From: an uncultured Muribaculaceae bacterium
Lineage (GTDB): Bacteria > Bacteroidota > Bacteroidia > Bacteroidales > Muribaculaceae
Reading direction: 5' to 3'
NCBI GenBank assembly: GCA_947629175.1
Contig: CANRCT010000002.1
Coordinates: 1 to 64,000, forward strand
Length of the DNA: 64,000 nt
Position 1 is the first letter of the stretch. Every line of letters starts with the position of its first letter. The position numbers and the translations under genes were made by a program. Under the pieces are notes generated by a model. The model was not told the DNA's origin and ran no database searches. It saw only the letters and a list, made by a program, of their open reading frames with translations. Positions 35,255-44,221 of this stretch are shown one piece after another.

Positions 35255-35977
35255 TCACAGCCGCCCCTCGTCGGCATAGGAAAAATATTCGTTGCCGGCA
35301 ACAATCAGATGGTCAAGTACGCGTATGTCAAAGAGTGCGGCTGCTGACTTGATACGCTTTGTCAGGTCATCGTCCTGACCGCTCGGCATGCGGTTGCCCG
35401 AGGGATGGTTGTGGACAAGAATTATTCCGGCGGCCAGACAGTCGACCGATTTCTTGACAATGATTTTCACATCGACCACCGTCGCCGACGTGCCCCCGCG
35501 GCTGATCAGTTCAGCCGACAGAATACGGTTGGCACGGCTCATGATCAATATCCAGAACTCCTCATGGGATATATTTTCAAGCCTTCCGCGTATATAATGA
35601 AAAGCGTCAGCCGAAGAGCGCACCGTCACATCGCGGTGGCGCTCTTCGTCGCGACAGCGCGATCCGAGTTCGAACGCAGCCGCAAGGGCAATCGCTTTTG
35701 CAGGCCCTATGCCCCGGAACGAACGCGTCATAGCCTTTATCGGCATTCTCGCCAGATTTGCAAGCCTGTTGTCGCACGCGGCAAGTATCTCCCTGCTCAT
35801 CTCCACAACGGATTTACCCGGCAGACCCCCTCCGAAAATTATAGCGAGCAACTCGGCATTGCTCAGCGACTGTATGCCGTGGGCAAGCGCCTTCTCGCGC
35901 GGACGGTCATCATCGCTCAGATCGGCTATGCGGCGCGAAACTGCACCGGCAGCCACTGACAGGTCATCGCTCTTCAT
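35255..35977 (-). CDS. radC: RadC-family JAMM protein
   Basis: This 240-residue protein (ATG at 35977) has an N-terminal helix-hairpin-helix segment (RSFRGIGPAKAIALAAAFELG) and a JAB/JAMM domain with HNHPSGNRMPSGQDD (H189, H191, D202) and Glu in the HEEFWIL region. The family name implies DNA repair but the function is unresolved. The track start at 36064 reads back into the glycosyltransferase; the 35977 ATG gives a 4-nt overlap with its stop, the usual coupling pattern. Confidence 0.92.
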   Translation of the reverse strand: MKSDDLSVAAGAVSRRIADLSDDDRPREKALAHGIQSLSNAELLAIIFGGGLPGKSVVEMSREILAACDNRLANLARMPIKAMTRSFRGIGPAKAIALAAAFELGSRCRDEERHRDVTVRSSADAFHYIRGRLENISHEEFWILIMSRANRILSAELISRGGTSATVVDVKIIVKKSVDCLAAGIILVHNHPSGNRMPSGQDDDLTKRIKSAAALFDIRVLDHLIVAGNEYFSYADEGRL

Positions 35978-36987
35978 CGTCCTTTGCGCAATCTTATCTC
36001 CTCGTCGATATCGCGGCCGCGGCCGAACAATATTTTCACTACCCAGGCCTTTATGAAGCCGCATCCATAGCCGCCGATCTGAATGACGCTCGCAGGCACT
36101 GCCAGCAGAGCGATTTTAGGGCTGCGTGTCTTAAACAACGCGAGAAGCATTACTGCGAGCAAATACAGCCCGATTGGAAGGAGCCACCACGGGCTGACAA
36201 CAGCGCCAAGAATGCAGCAGACGACACCTGCCGCCACAGCCACTGCAGGCAGCGCATGAACGACTTTAAGCGATCCCGGGTAGAGAAGTTTAAGGGTAAT
36301 GCGCGACATGCCGAAAACGTATACCTGCCGCAGAAATTTGCGGAACGATACGCGGCGTTTATGATATACGGACGCCTCACGCACCAGACCGATACGGAAT
36401 CCGGCCTGACGGATGCGCATGCTCATGTCGATATCCTCGGAAAACATCTCGCGGAAACCGCCTACAAGATCGTAGACCTCACGGGTGTAACCCATATTGA
36501 AAGAGCGAGGGGTGAATTTCTCCAGACTAACCTTGCCGCCACGGATGCCACCGGTAGTGATGAACGACGTCATGGCGAAATTGATGGCTTTCTGCACGTC
36601 GGTAAACGATTCGTCGGCCGCGTCGGGCCCTCCGAAGCAGTCAAGCGGCGCATCCTTGAGCGCGGCAGTCAGCGTAGCGAAATAATCGGCGGGAATCACG
36701 CAGTCGCTGTCGAAAAAGATCAGCCACCGTCCGCGCGAACGCTCGATACCGTAGTTGCGGGCTATCGAACGGCCTTCATTAGATTTCTGGAAGTATTGTA
36801 GCGAAGGCAATTCCGGAGCATACTTCTCTATTGCTTCCTTTGAAGGGATTGTAGAGCCGTCCTCCACCAGAACTACCTCGAAATCGCGACAGGTCTGAAG
36901 CGAGAGGCTTCGCAGCAAGTCGGACACCTCGTCAGGCCGGTTATATACCGGCACTATGACGGAATATGTAGGTTTATCGTCAGCCAT
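35974..36987 (-). CDS. Family 2 glycosyltransferase with C-terminal membrane segments
   Basis: The 337-residue GT-A enzyme starts YSVIVPVYNRPDEVSDLLRSL and has VVLVEDGS, the metal-binding FFDSDCVIP and the acceptor-side EDIDMSMRIRQAGF. Two or three hydrophobic helices (about 245-310) probably anchor it to the inner membrane, with the active site in the cytoplasm. It may glycosylate a lipid or polysaccharide; the acceptor is unknown. It is 2 nt downstream of nspC and overlaps radC by 4 nt. Confidence 0.88.
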   Translation of the reverse strand: MADDKPTYSVIVPVYNRPDEVSDLLRSLSLQTCRDFEVVLVEDGSTIPSKEAIEKYAPELPSLQYFQKSNEGRSIARNYGIERSRGRWLIFFDSDCVIPADYFATLTAALKDAPLDCFGGPDAADESFTDVQKAINFAMTSFITTGGIRGGKVSLEKFTPRSFNMGYTREVYDLVGGFREMFSEDIDMSMRIRQAGFRIGLVREASVYHKRRVSFRKFLRQVYVFGMSRITLKLLYPGSLKVVHALPAVAVAAGVVCCILGAVVSPWWLLPIGLYLLAVMLLALFKTRSPKIALLAVPASVIQIGGYGCGFIKAWVVKILFGRGRDIDEEIRLRKGR

Positions 36988-36989
36988 GG

Positions 36990-38123
36990 TCAGCTCATGC
37001 GTGATTTATAGTCATCAAACGTGAATCGCCGCAGATACTCTATACTGCCATCCGAGCGGCACAGAGCCATGTCAGGATGCTGGAGTCCGTTGAACATGGT
37101 GGTCTTCACGGTCGTATAATGGTTCATGTCCTCGAATGTCAGACGCTGCCCCGTAACAAGGTCGCGCGGAAAGGTCCAGTCGGCGATGAAATCGCCGCTC
37201 AGACATGAATTTCCACCTATCCGGTAGACCGGCAGTCCCTCTGCTGCTTCGACGCTCTCGCTGATCGTCGGCTTATAGGGCATTTCAAGGCAATCGGGCA
37301 TATGGCATGCAAACGAAGCGTCGATGATGGCTGTCTTGATTCCCTGATTCTCAACCACATCGACCACCGACGCTATCAGATCGCCTGTGCGCCATGTGAA
37401 AGCGCTTCCAGGCTCCATAATCACTTCAAGCCAGGGATATCGTGAACGGAAATCGCGGAGAAGCCTTATAAGATGATCCGTATCATAGCCATCACGCGTC
37501 ATGAGATGGCCTCCACCCATATTTACCCATTTCACCTGGGGAAGCAGATGACCGAACTGACTCTCGAAAGCCTCAAGCACCCGCTGAAGATCATACGACG
37601 AGGATTCGCATAATGCGTGGAAATGCAACCCTTCCACACCGTCGGGCAGACGGTCGCCTATCACATCGGCCACCACGCCAAATCTCGAACCGGGCAGAGC
37701 CGGGTTATATATATCCGTATCGATTACCGAACATTGCGGATTTACCCTAAGGCCCGGCGACACTCCGGCGGCAATAGCGCGCCTACCGAAACGCTCGAAC
37801 TGATGAAGGGAGTTGAATGTGATATGCGACGAGCCGGCAAGAAAGCGGTCGATTGTCTGATCGGTATAGGCAGGACAATATGTGTGGGCCTGTCCGCCGA
37901 GAGTGATATTGCCGAGCTGAAGCTCGTTGAGCGACGAGGCCGTGAAATCGCTGACATATTCCTTCACTATCGGGAAAGTGCGCCACAGTGCATTGGCTTT
38001 GAACGCCATGATGATCCTTGCGCCTGATTCGCGGCTGACGCGTGTTATCAGCTCAAGATTACGGCGCAGACGGTTTTCATAAACCAGATAGACCGGAGTA
38101 GGTATGTTTTCAGGTGTAATCAT
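36990..38123 (-). CDS. nspC: Carboxynorspermidine decarboxylase
   Basis: This PLP-dependent fold III decarboxylase of 377 residues makes spermidine or norspermidine from the carboxy precursor, completing the alternative polyamine route. The PLP lysine is in IIMAFKANALW (K42). HFHALCESSSYDLQ, NMGGGHLMT and the second-site FACHMPDCLEMPY match the family. The partner dehydrogenase is not in the window. It directly abuts uvrD and is 2 nt before the glycosyltransferase in one minus-strand run. Confidence 0.93.
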   Translation of the reverse strand: MITPENIPTPVYLVYENRLRRNLELITRVSRESGARIIMAFKANALWRTFPIVKEYVSDFTASSLNELQLGNITLGGQAHTYCPAYTDQTIDRFLAGSSHITFNSLHQFERFGRRAIAAGVSPGLRVNPQCSVIDTDIYNPALPGSRFGVVADVIGDRLPDGVEGLHFHALCESSSYDLQRVLEAFESQFGHLLPQVKWVNMGGGHLMTRDGYDTDHLIRLLRDFRSRYPWLEVIMEPGSAFTWRTGDLIASVVDVVENQGIKTAIIDASFACHMPDCLEMPYKPTISESVEAAEGLPVYRIGGNSCLSGDFIADWTFPRDLVTGQRLTFEDMNHYTTVKTTMFNGLQHPDMALCRSDGSIEYLRRFTFDDYKSRMS

Positions 38124-40451
38124 TCAGTCGAGTATTGTGAATTTGGCGAATTTGAGCAACAGCAGTTTCTCTCCGGAATTGTCAAATTCCACTTTTATAC
38201 GGTGATCCGGCAGCGAAGTATCAACCTCAGTGATTGTGCCGCGTCCAAACCGGTTATGCTCTATCACCATTCCGGGGCGGAGTTTCGAGCCGTCAGCATT
38301 GGGCAACGCCGATGGAGCTTCGACAGCCGAAGGCTGTGACTGTGAGACGTGTGTGGAGGAAGTATGACTGCGACCTGCGACGCCCGACGGCTGACGTGTG
38401 GCAAAATATGATCCACGCCCCGCCGAAACGTATTCTCCATATGAGGGGTGTTTAGGCCGGGGAGCACCGATCGTTGCACCAGCTTTCATATTAAGATATA
38501 CCGGATCGATATCATGGAGAAACCGCGACGGTGAGCAAAGCGCCGGCTGGCCGTTGCGGTAGCGGTTGGACGCATATGACATCATGCAGAAATTGCGCGC
38601 GCGGGTGATGGCAACGTAAAGCAGACGCCGTTCTTCCTCGATCTCGCTTATCGACCCCTGCGCCATCGACGAAGGGAACAGATCCTCTTCCACGCCGACG
38701 ATAAACACATTGTTGAACTCCAGTCCCTTTGCAGCATGCACGGTCATAAGTGTGACGCGTTCCTCCGCCACATCATCGGAGTCCTGATCGGTAGCAAGCG
38801 ATATCTGTCCGAGAAACGAAGCCAGCCCAAGATCCAACTCCCCCTCTTCCCGACGCATCTCCGTAAACTCTTTCACTCCGGCAAGAAGCTCGTTGAGGTT
38901 TTCCTGTTTCGAAATGCTTTCAGGAGTCCGGTCGGAAATAAGCATCGACAATAGCCCGGTGGCTCGGATCACTTCAGAGGCCACCGTCAGGGCATCATCG
39001 TTTTTAGCGATCATTGACGCAAACCTGTCGGCAAGCGTAGAGAAAGCATCGAGTTTCCTACGTGTGCCTGCATGCACCTCAAGACCGTACTGTGCCGGAT
39101 CGTGAATCACAGTCATCATGCTGACGCGGGCATCCATTGCCGCCCGGGCGATCTTGTTGACAGTGGTCTCTCCTATTCCCCTGGCCGGGAAATTAATGAT
39201 GCGTCGCAAAGCCTCGTCATCGTCGGGATTGACTGCCAGACGGAAATAAGCCACCGCATCCTTCACCTCCTTGCGCTGGTAGAACGACAGTCCGCCATAG
39301 ATGCGGTACGGTATATTGCGTTTGCGCAGCGACTCCTCGAGTATTCGGCTCTGGGCATTAGTGCGGTAAAGTATGGCAAATTCATCGTAGGAATCATGCG
39401 TGTACATCCTCACCTGCGATATGCGGTTGGCCACAATAGCACTCTCGTCGAGATCGCTGTAGCTCGACACGACCTCGATACGGTCGCCAGGCTTATTCTC
39501 CGAGTAGACCTCTTTTCTTATCTGCTCGGTATTCTTTTCAATCAGTGAGTTGGCGGCATTGATGATATTCTGCGTCGACCTGTAGTTACGCTCCAGCTTG
39601 AAGAGTTTCATTCCCGGATAGGTGTCGCGCATTGACAGTATATTGCGGATATTGGCGCCGCGGAACGAATAGATGCTCTGCGCGTCGTCACCGACAACAC
39701 ACAGCTGATGATGCTCCTCGCAGATGCGTGCCACAATAAGATGCTGGGCGAAATTGGTGTCCTGATACTCGTCGACAAGCACATAGCGGAAAAACTCCTG
39801 ATAATGCCGGAGCACATCGGGATTGTCGCGCAGCAACACGTTGGTATAATACAGCAGATCGTCAAAATCCATGGCGCCTGCCGTAAAACAGCGGTCGCGA
39901 TATATGCGGTAGATCTCATGTATGCGCGGTCGGCGAGCATCGGCGTCGGCACGCATAAGATCGCGATCGGCGGCATATTTTTCCGGCGATATCAGAGCAT
40001 TTTTTGCTGTGGAAATGGCCGACATCACCGCTGAAGCCTTATAGATCTTGTCATCCAGGGCAAGATCCTTTATAATCGTTTTTATCAGCGACTTCGAATC
40101 GGCCGCGTCATATATGGTGAAGCTGCTTCTGAAACCGAGGCGATCGGCATTTGAGCGCAAAAGCCGAGCGAATATGGAATGGAATGTTCCCATCCAGAGC
40201 CGTGAAGCCACCGGCGCACCGACAAGCGCTTCAATGCGCTCACGCATTTCACGGGCAGCCTTGTTGGTAAATGTAAGAGCCAGTATACGCCACGGTTCAT
40301 AACCCAGCTGCAGCAGATGCACTATCTTGTAGGTCAGCACACGCGTCTTCCCCGAGCCCGCGCCTGCTATCACGAGACTCGGGCCTTCGACATATTCCAC
40401 TGCATTGCGCTGCTGGACATTAAGCTGATTGAGATAATCCTCTGTAACCAA
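38124..40451 (-). CDS. UvrD/PcrA-type superfamily 1 DNA helicase
   Basis: This 3'-5' DNA helicase of 775 residues acts in repair and replication restart. Walker A GAGSGKTR (30-37), TFTNKAAREM (Ia), VDEYQDTN (II), VVGDDAQSIYSFRGA (III), KLERNYRS (IV), MTVHAAKGLEF (V) and EEERRLLYVAITRA (VI) are all present. A low-complexity linker precedes a C-terminal Tudor-like segment (HNRFGRGTITEVD). The start codon is TTG; an in-frame TAA lies just upstream and the next Met is beyond the P-loop, so TTG is probably real. Confidence 0.94.
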   Translation of the reverse strand: MVTEDYLNQLNVQQRNAVEYVEGPSLVIAGAGSGKTRVLTYKIVHLLQLGYEPWRILALTFTNKAAREMRERIEALVGAPVASRLWMGTFHSIFARLLRSNADRLGFRSSFTIYDAADSKSLIKTIIKDLALDDKIYKASAVMSAISTAKNALISPEKYAADRDLMRADADARRPRIHEIYRIYRDRCFTAGAMDFDDLLYYTNVLLRDNPDVLRHYQEFFRYVLVDEYQDTNFAQHLIVARICEEHHQLCVVGDDAQSIYSFRGANIRNILSMRDTYPGMKLFKLERNYRSTQNIINAANSLIEKNTEQIRKEVYSENKPGDRIEVVSSYSDLDESAIVANRISQVRMYTHDSYDEFAILYRTNAQSRILEESLRKRNIPYRIYGGLSFYQRKEVKDAVAYFRLAVNPDDDEALRRIINFPARGIGETTVNKIARAAMDARVSMMTVIHDPAQYGLEVHAGTRRKLDAFSTLADRFASMIAKNDDALTVASEVIRATGLLSMLISDRTPESISKQENLNELLAGVKEFTEMRREEGELDLGLASFLGQISLATDQDSDDVAEERVTLMTVHAAKGLEFNNVFIVGVEEDLFPSSMAQGSISEIEEERRLLYVAITRARNFCMMSYASNRYRNGQPALCSPSRFLHDIDPVYLNMKAGATIGAPRPKHPSYGEYVSAGRGSYFATRQPSGVAGRSHTSSTHVSQSQPSAVEAPSALPNADGSKLRPGMVIEHNRFGRGTITEVDTSLPDHRIKVEFDNSGEKLLLLKFAKFTILD

Positions 40452-40488
40452 TGAGATATTTAGCTGTTAGGAATATTAATGAGCCGGT

Positions 40489-40974
40489 TCAGTTGGCTAT
40501 CCATCTGCCACCATCCGGCCGTGAACCGACACGATAGCGACGAAGTGCGTAACCCTTGTCGGCCGCTTTGCCCGATATCGGGGCGCCCTGACGGAATATG
40601 TCGTAAGTGCTTCCGCAAACTCCGCATCGCGCCACGGCGCCGTCAGCATCGACCGAAACTCTGACATCACGCTTCACCTCCACCGGACAAGCCATATCAT
40701 AGGCCTGTGCATCTCCGATAAAGTCGCCCACAAGCAATACCCCGCCGAAACCGGTCTGCGAGGCATCCGAGTAAGGAAAACCGGAAGGAATACGCTGCTG
40801 CTTGATAAACTCGCGCCATTGCAACGCGCCTCCTATGCCATACAGATCCCATTCGCCCTGACTGACAAAATCGATTCTTACAGGAGACGGAGGTATCCTG
40901 TCGTCATCGACAGAGTCGCACGACATCAAGAGGGCCGAAAGCAACCCGCTCACAAAAAATCTTCGGGACGTCAA
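40489..40974 (-). CDS. Small lipoprotein with a Rieske-like domain lacking the usual ligands
   Basis: This 161-residue predicted lipoprotein has the lipobox LLMSC (Cys19). The C-terminal part shows a Rieske-like outline, AYDMACPVE (C96) then CGVCGSTYD (C117, C120), a GAPISGKA turn and a final LRRYRV strand. The canonical CxH and CxxH ligands are not kept: the first His is Val98 and the second His is Cys120. It may bind a different metal or none. The start is TTG, overlapping the upstream stop as TTGA, so it is translationally coupled to the SRPBCC gene. Homology is judged by eye. Confidence 0.7.
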   Translation of the reverse strand: MTSRRFFVSGLLSALLMSCDSVDDDRIPPSPVRIDFVSQGEWDLYGIGGALQWREFIKQQRIPSGFPYSDASQTGFGGVLLVGDFIGDAQAYDMACPVEVKRDVRVSVDADGAVARCGVCGSTYDIFRQGAPISGKAADKGYALRRYRVGSRPDGGRWIAN

Positions 40975-41390
40975 GCGAAGAATGTCTTTAGGAGTTCACC
41001 AAATTTATCTGAAGCCTCCTGAAGTTTGCCTCCGACAAGCGGACGCAGCATGGCCGGAATCTCTACGTCGATAATGCTTGTGGCTGTAGCGGCGTCATCT
41101 CCGTCGGGCTCCAGCTCCACGACAAGTCTTAAAGGAACCGGTGACTGGGCGGCCTCAAGAGTCACCTTAGAGGGGGCAATGCGCTCCTTCACTCTAAATT
41201 TCAGCTGTCCTACAGGAGCGGCATTTATTGAAATAGAGTCATCAGTAAACTGCACGTCGCCTATCTTCTGCTTCGCCTCCTCCGGCAACTGATCAATATG
41301 CTTCTGATATGAAGCGATATCCGAGATACGCTCATAGACCTCGCTGACCGGACGGTGTATGCTTACTGGTTTGCTTTTATAAGTAGCCAT
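40971..41390 (-). CDS. SRPBCC (START-like) family protein
   Basis: This 139-residue cytoplasmic protein has the ligand-binding SRPBCC helix-grip layout: N-terminal SIHRPVSEVYERISDIASYQKHI and the closing helix PLVGGKLQEASDKFGELLKTF. The family binds hydrophobic ligands or acts as cyclases or hydrolases; no specific function is visible. It follows pyrE after a terminator-like hairpin, and its stop overlaps the start of the Rieske-like lipoprotein gene. Confidence 0.82.
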   Translation of the reverse strand: MATYKSKPVSIHRPVSEVYERISDIASYQKHIDQLPEEAKQKIGDVQFTDDSISINAAPVGQLKFRVKERIAPSKVTLEAAQSPVPLRLVVELEPDGDDAATATSIIDVEIPAMLRPLVGGKLQEASDKFGELLKTFFA

Positions 41391-41445
41391 TTATATAACT
41401 TATTTTAATGACGCCGGTGTTTTCCGGCACGATTATCATTATAAA

Positions 41446-41472
41446 GCCGTTTGGCTTTGAGGGCCAAACGGC
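41446..41472 (-). terminator. Hairpin terminator after pyrE
   Basis: GCCGTTTGGC and GCCAAACGGC form a perfect 10-bp stem with a 7-nt loop. On the minus strand it is followed by TTTATAATGATAAT. It lies 25 nt after the pyrE stop. A second smaller hairpin (GCCGG/CCGGC, 41413-41428) sits before the SRPBCC gene. Confidence 0.75.
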
Positions 41473-41497
41473 ATGAAATTTCTTATCTGAAAGGTTA

Positions 41498-42136
41498 TCA
41501 GCGCACCGGAGCCCAGTTGGCCGGATCCTTACGCCACTCCTTCAGAGTCTCAAGATCCTCTTCGCGGATATACTGAGTCTCGAGAGCGGCCTCAAGCATG
41601 GCATTATAATTGCTGAGTGTGAACAGATTCACTCCAGCTTCTTTGAAACGCTTGATAGCCAGCGGGAATCCATAGGTAAAGATTGCGGCCATGCCTACGA
41701 CCTCACATCCTGCATGACGTATGGCCTCAACAGCTTTCAGGCTGCTTCCGCCAGTAGAGATAAGATCCTCTATCACCACCACGCGCTGTCCGGGCGTAAG
41801 ATTGCCTTCTATCAGATTTTCCAGACCGTGATCTTTGGGCGACGAGCGCACATAAACATATGGAAGCCCCAGCGTATCGGCCACAAGAGCGCCCATTGCG
41901 ATAGCGCCTGTTGCGACACCGGCTATAGCATCGGGCTTTTCGAAATTCTCGAGGATGAGCCTGCACATCTCCACCTTGATGAAGCTGCGCACCTCAGGAT
42001 AGGAGAGAGTCTTGCGGTTGTCGGTATAGATTGGGGAGTTCCATCCCGAAGCCCAAGTAAAAGGAATCTCGGGCTGCAGTTTTATGGCGCTGATTTTAAG
42101 GAGCTTTTCAGCTAAAAGTCTTTCGAGCGATTTCAT
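41498..42136 (-). CDS. pyrE: Orotate phosphoribosyltransferase
   Basis: PyrE joins orotate and PRPP to give OMP in pyrimidine synthesis. The 212-residue protein starts MKSLERLLAEKLLKISAIKL and has the PRPP motif VVVIEDLISTGGSS and the hood-loop KDHGLENLIEG. The track's 42229 start is rejected because it lies upstream of the -7 box, whereas the ATG at 42136 is at the family's usual position. The gene is divergent from the His/Pro-rich protein. Confidence 0.95.
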   Translation of the reverse strand: MKSLERLLAEKLLKISAIKLQPEIPFTWASGWNSPIYTDNRKTLSYPEVRSFIKVEMCRLILENFEKPDAIAGVATGAIAMGALVADTLGLPYVYVRSSPKDHGLENLIEGNLTPGQRVVVIEDLISTGGSSLKAVEAIRHAGCEVVGMAAIFTYGFPLAIKRFKEAGVNLFTLSNYNAMLEAALETQYIREEDLETLKEWRKDPANWAPVR

Positions 42137-42178
42137 TGTTTTAGGGTATTTATGAATTTTTTGGAACTTTTCCGCACA

Positions 42179-42186
42179 CAAAGTTA
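42179..42186 (-). promoter_or_regulatory. -7 box of pyrE
   Basis: On the minus strand this is TAACTTTG, 42 nt before the pyrE ATG. A near -33 (GTTG at 42207-42210) is at acceptable spacing. Confidence 0.6.
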
Positions 42187-42218
42187 CGAAAACACTCCCA
42201 ACGATGCAACTTTTTTTA

Positions 42219-42226
42219 TAGTTTTG
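42219..42226 (+). promoter_or_regulatory. -7 box of the His/Pro-rich gene
   Basis: TAGTTTTG matches TAnnTTTG and lies 32 nt before the ATG at 42259. It is back to back with the pyrE promoter. Confidence 0.5.
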
Positions 42227-42258
42227 CATATATAATAGTATATCAAAAATCCATCGAC

Positions 42259-43263
42259 ATGAAACATTTGCTACGCCTATTCGCTCTTACTGCCGTATTA
42301 GCCATGCTTGCAGCGCCGTCGGCCGACGCCCAGCGCCACAACGGAGCCGGCAAAAAGGAGAAGACCGAGCAACGCCGTCAGCGCGACAACCGCAGAGAGA
42401 ACACTACGACTCGTCCCGGTCGCGGCAGCAAACCCTCCGGAGGAAAAGATTCTTACCGGAAACCGTCGATGCCTTCGCAGCATCCGGCTACCGGTCAGAG
42501 ACCCGACAATGACAAGCGCCCCGGAGGATCGCCATCGCATCAGCGTCCGGGCAATCGTCCGGATAACGACAAATACCACCCCGGCCCCAACAACGGCCAT
42601 CGCCCCGATAACGGACACCGCCCCGGCAACGGTTACAGACCGGGCGGCAATCACCGGCCCGCTCCCGACTACAGCCATCGGCCGGATTACGGTCACCGGC
42701 CCGGCCCGGGAGCCGTACACCGTCCTTCTCCCGGACATGGCCACAGGCCCCCGATGATTCGTCCGCCTCATCGCCCCTATCGTCCGGTGATGCGCCCCTA
42801 CCGGCGTCCGGTTCCCCCTCCCTACTGGCGTCCGGCAAGGAGATATCCGGCTATCCGCACAGTCCTCGGCATATCATTCGGCACAGCTTTCGGTCTCAGC
42901 CTCGACTACCTGTATGGCAACGGTTATACTGTCGACGGCTATGGCGACAACATGGTTTATCTCCGCAATGTCAGTCAGCTCAATTATCTGTGGCCCGATG
43001 CTACGCTCTATTACGGCCCGTCAGGACTGATGGGATCGGAATTCGTCTACAGCACCTCGGTCTATGATCCTTCGCGCTACAACTATGTATATCGCGATCT
43101 GGTGAACGCATACGGCGCTCCGGCTACGCTGACATATCCCAACGGCGGATATCTGGCCACATGGTTCACCACCGACAACGGATATATCAGACTGCAGTTT
43201 GGCAACGGGATGTCGACAGGCGGCGGAACACGCTTCTATACCTCCCTGTCATTCGGGAACTGA
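42259..43263 (+). CDS. Secreted His/Pro/Arg-rich repeat protein with C-terminal globular domain
   Basis: This 334-residue protein has a signal peptide (MKHLLRLFALTAVLAMLAAPSADA). Residues about 25-195 are low complexity: first Arg/Lys/Gly/Ser-rich, then many copies of HRPDNG-, HRPGNG- or HRPGPG-like units, about a dozen His residues each spaced 6-10 residues apart. The C-terminal 135 residues are Tyr/Gly-rich with alternating strands (VLGISFGTAFGLSLDYLYGNGY) and look folded. The His-rich part could bind metal ions or be a cell-wall-spanning spacer. I do not recognise the family. Confidence 0.75.
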   Translation: MKHLLRLFALTAVLAMLAAPSADAQRHNGAGKKEKTEQRRQRDNRRENTTTRPGRGSKPSGGKDSYRKPSMPSQHPATGQRPDNDKRPGGSPSHQRPGNRPDNDKYHPGPNNGHRPDNGHRPGNGYRPGGNHRPAPDYSHRPDYGHRPGPGAVHRPSPGHGHRPPMIRPPHRPYRPVMRPYRRPVPPPYWRPARRYPAIRTVLGISFGTAFGLSLDYLYGNGYTVDGYGDNMVYLRNVSQLNYLWPDATLYYGPSGLMGSEFVYSTSVYDPSRYNYVYRDLVNAYGAPATLTYPNGGYLATWFTTDNGYIRLQFGNGMSTGGGTRFYTSLSFGN

Positions 43264-43273
43264 GCGATGCGCT

Positions 43274-44122
43274 TCACATTTTGGTGAAGCGCACGCTTGC
43301 CCAACCGTCACGCGAGGTGGTATCTGCAATCATGAGACCGCACGCCCTGGATGCTTCCTCCACCACAGCCACATCCGCCTCATAGAATCCACTGAAAACG
43401 AGCTGACCGCCACTCTTCATAGCGGCGGCATAGGCCGGGAGATCAGCAGTGATGACATTACGGTTGATGTTGGCAAGCAGCAGATCGGCATCGCAGATAT
43501 CTCTGATTGACATCACATCGCCCAGGCGCACGTCAATATCGGCGCACCCGTTGAGCGCCACGTTCTCTCTGGTATTCTCACACGCCATCGGATCAATCTC
43601 CACTGCCACGACTTCGCCGGCGCCACGCATATGTGCAAGAATCGCAAGAATGCCAGTGCCGGTGCCCATATCTATCACTTTGAGTCCGCCAAGGGGCATC
43701 GAGAGCAGCCGCCTGACGATCAGGGATGTGGTGGCATGGTGACCGGTACCGAAAGCCATCTTCGGGTCTATTGCAATATCATACCTGCACTGCGGATAGT
43801 CTGTGTGGAATGAACTGTGCACCACACACTCGTCTCCGATGACTATAGGCTTGAAATAGTTTTTCTCCCACTCATGATTCCAGTCGCGTCCTTCTATAGT
43901 AAGAGCCTGACGCAGCTGAAGCCGGCAAGGATAGGGCCAGGAGGCGATGACAGCGTTTATGCTGTCAGGGTCATAAAGTTCTTTTTTCACATAAGCCGTA
44001 AGTCCGCCGTCGTCCGTCACAAAGCTTTCAAATCCGGCGTCGGCAAGCGAAGCGGCGAGAATATCGGAATAATCTTCTGAAAATGGAGTTATGACCATTT
44101 TCACTTCCATATAGTCATTCAT
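43274..44122 (-). CDS. prmA: Ribosomal protein L11 methyltransferase
   Basis: PrmA trimethylates ribosomal protein L11 using SAM. The 282-residue protein has an N-terminal substrate-binding domain, DPKMAFGTGHHATT (120-132), motif I VIDMGTGTGILAI (149-161), VAVEIDPMACENTRENV and the NPPY-like LLLANINRNV. The length fits. The first Met (44122) and the Met at residue 5 (44110) are both possible starts. The gene ends 10 nt from the convergent His/Pro-rich gene. Confidence 0.92.
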   Translation of the reverse strand: MNDYMEVKMVITPFSEDYSDILAASLADAGFESFVTDDGGLTAYVKKELYDPDSINAVIASWPYPCRLQLRQALTIEGRDWNHEWEKNYFKPIVIGDECVVHSSFHTDYPQCRYDIAIDPKMAFGTGHHATTSLIVRRLLSMPLGGLKVIDMGTGTGILAILAHMRGAGEVVAVEIDPMACENTRENVALNGCADIDVRLGDVMSIRDICDADLLLANINRNVITADLPAYAAAMKSGGQLVFSGFYEADVAVVEEASRACGLMIADTTSRDGWASVRFTKM

Positions 44123-44155
44123 AACGATTGGTTGTATGAGATATTTGACAACAAG

Positions 44156-44184
44156 CGGCCGGACGGCATACCGTCGCCCGGCCG
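44156..44184 (-). terminator. GC-rich hairpin between the small membrane gene cluster and prmA
   Basis: CGGCCGG/CCGGCCG plus an inner ACGG/CCGT pair form a stem with a CGC bulge and a CATA loop. On the minus strand it is followed by GCTTGTTGTC, a weak T-rich tail. It probably ends the holin/YtxH transcript. Confidence 0.5.
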
Positions 44185-44221
44185 TAAAAATTTAAGATGA
44201 TAAGCAGATCCTGCCGCATAT

